Both the position numbers and the translations under genes were made by a program. A DNA stretch of 64,000 nucleotides from Thamnaconus septentrionalis (Eukaryota; Chordata; Actinopteri; Tetraodontiformes; Monacanthidae): NCBI GenBank assembly GCA_009823395.1, contig CM020501.1, positions 22,309,861 through 22,373,860 on the forward strand. Reading direction: 5' to 3'. Below are positions 63,735-64,000 of this stretch, one piece after another (the stretch's first letter is position 1; every line of letters starts with the position of its first letter). The notes beneath the pieces are model-generated. The model was not told where the DNA came from, ran no database searches, and was given only the letters and a program-made list of their open reading frames with translations.

Positions 63735-64000
63735 CCTAAACGAGGCCCGAGGGGTCGTTGGCGAGGAGATGATGAGTCGAACGCCGGACGCTTCAGCAAA
63801 AATTCAATTTGGATGCCGTCAGATTGACTGGCTCATTTTCCGACGGCTCACCTATAATGACTTCCCGTACTGTCGCTTTAATTAAGTTCTCACATTAACG
63901 CCCCAGCCGGGGGATCGCAGCCTGTTAGCGCACATCATTTCCCCCGTGGTCCGGGCCGTCCGGGCCGGGCCAGGCGCGCCAGGGGCCCGGGAGCGTGCAC
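63735..64000. other. GC-rich candidate conserved block at the window edge
   Basis: Contains AAAATTCAATTTGGATGCC, CACCTATAATGACTTCC and GCTTTAATTAAGTTC, then becomes extremely GC-rich from 63900 to the end (GGGCCGGGCCAGGCGCGCC). This may be the edge of a CpG island or exon continuing outside the window. Confidence 0.35.

Overview
The window looks like non-coding nuclear DNA from a teleost fish, either intergenic or deep in a large intron. The reasons are a very high density of (CA/GT)n, (GA)n, (AAT)n and (GAA)n microsatellites, several minisatellites, and interspersed repeats with termini typical of fish genomes: hAT-like elements, a TTAA-flanked MITE and the 3' end of a diverged RTE/Rex3-like LINE read on the minus strand. 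There is no sign of bacterial or viral organisation: no operons, no Shine-Dalgarno spacing, no tRNA or rRNA genes and no CRISPR array. I found no protein-coding gene, exon chain or RNA gene that I can support. The long open frames are translations of simple repeats or of minisatellites whose period is a multiple of three, or they lie in CpG-rich stretches where stop codons are rare.

Layout. 0-3.8 kb: compound microsatellites and a purine-rich tract. 4.1-5.3 kb: an inverted-repeat transposon interrupted by a TTAA-flanked MITE. 6.1-6.7 kb: a hAT-like non-autonomous element with a perfect 8-bp target duplication. 8-15 kb: dense microsatellites. 15.2-21.5 kb: CpG-rich and homeodomain-motif-rich blocks, two hAT tails and a G-rich tract. 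22-30 kb: AT-rich DNA, a 630-bp minisatellite of 30-bp units, a strong hairpin, three nuclear-receptor DR1 sites and long CA/GA arrays. 31.5-32.4 kb: a composite hAT-like element. 34-43 kb: a CpG-rich CCAAT-box cluster, several CTCF-like motifs, an AAT array, a small MITE and a 29-bp minisatellite. 43-53 kb: microsatellites, a 12-bp minisatellite, a promoter-like block and an 80-bp AT array. 53-64 kb: a LINE remnant, further microsatellites, a 10-bp minisatellite without indels, and GC-rich blocks running to the window edge.

How it works together. Between the repeats there are roughly 100-300-bp blocks of balanced composition, rich in TAATTA/ATTAA homeodomain cores, CCAAT boxes and CpGs. This pattern resembles the conserved non-coding elements that surround developmental regulator genes in fish. 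It is an inference from composition only; alignment to other teleosts would decide it. No new enzymatic or defence system is visible. The most informative observations are the two nested or composite transposons, the phase-locked 10-bp minisatellite, the perfect hairpins, the DR1 cluster and the CTCF-like motif set.
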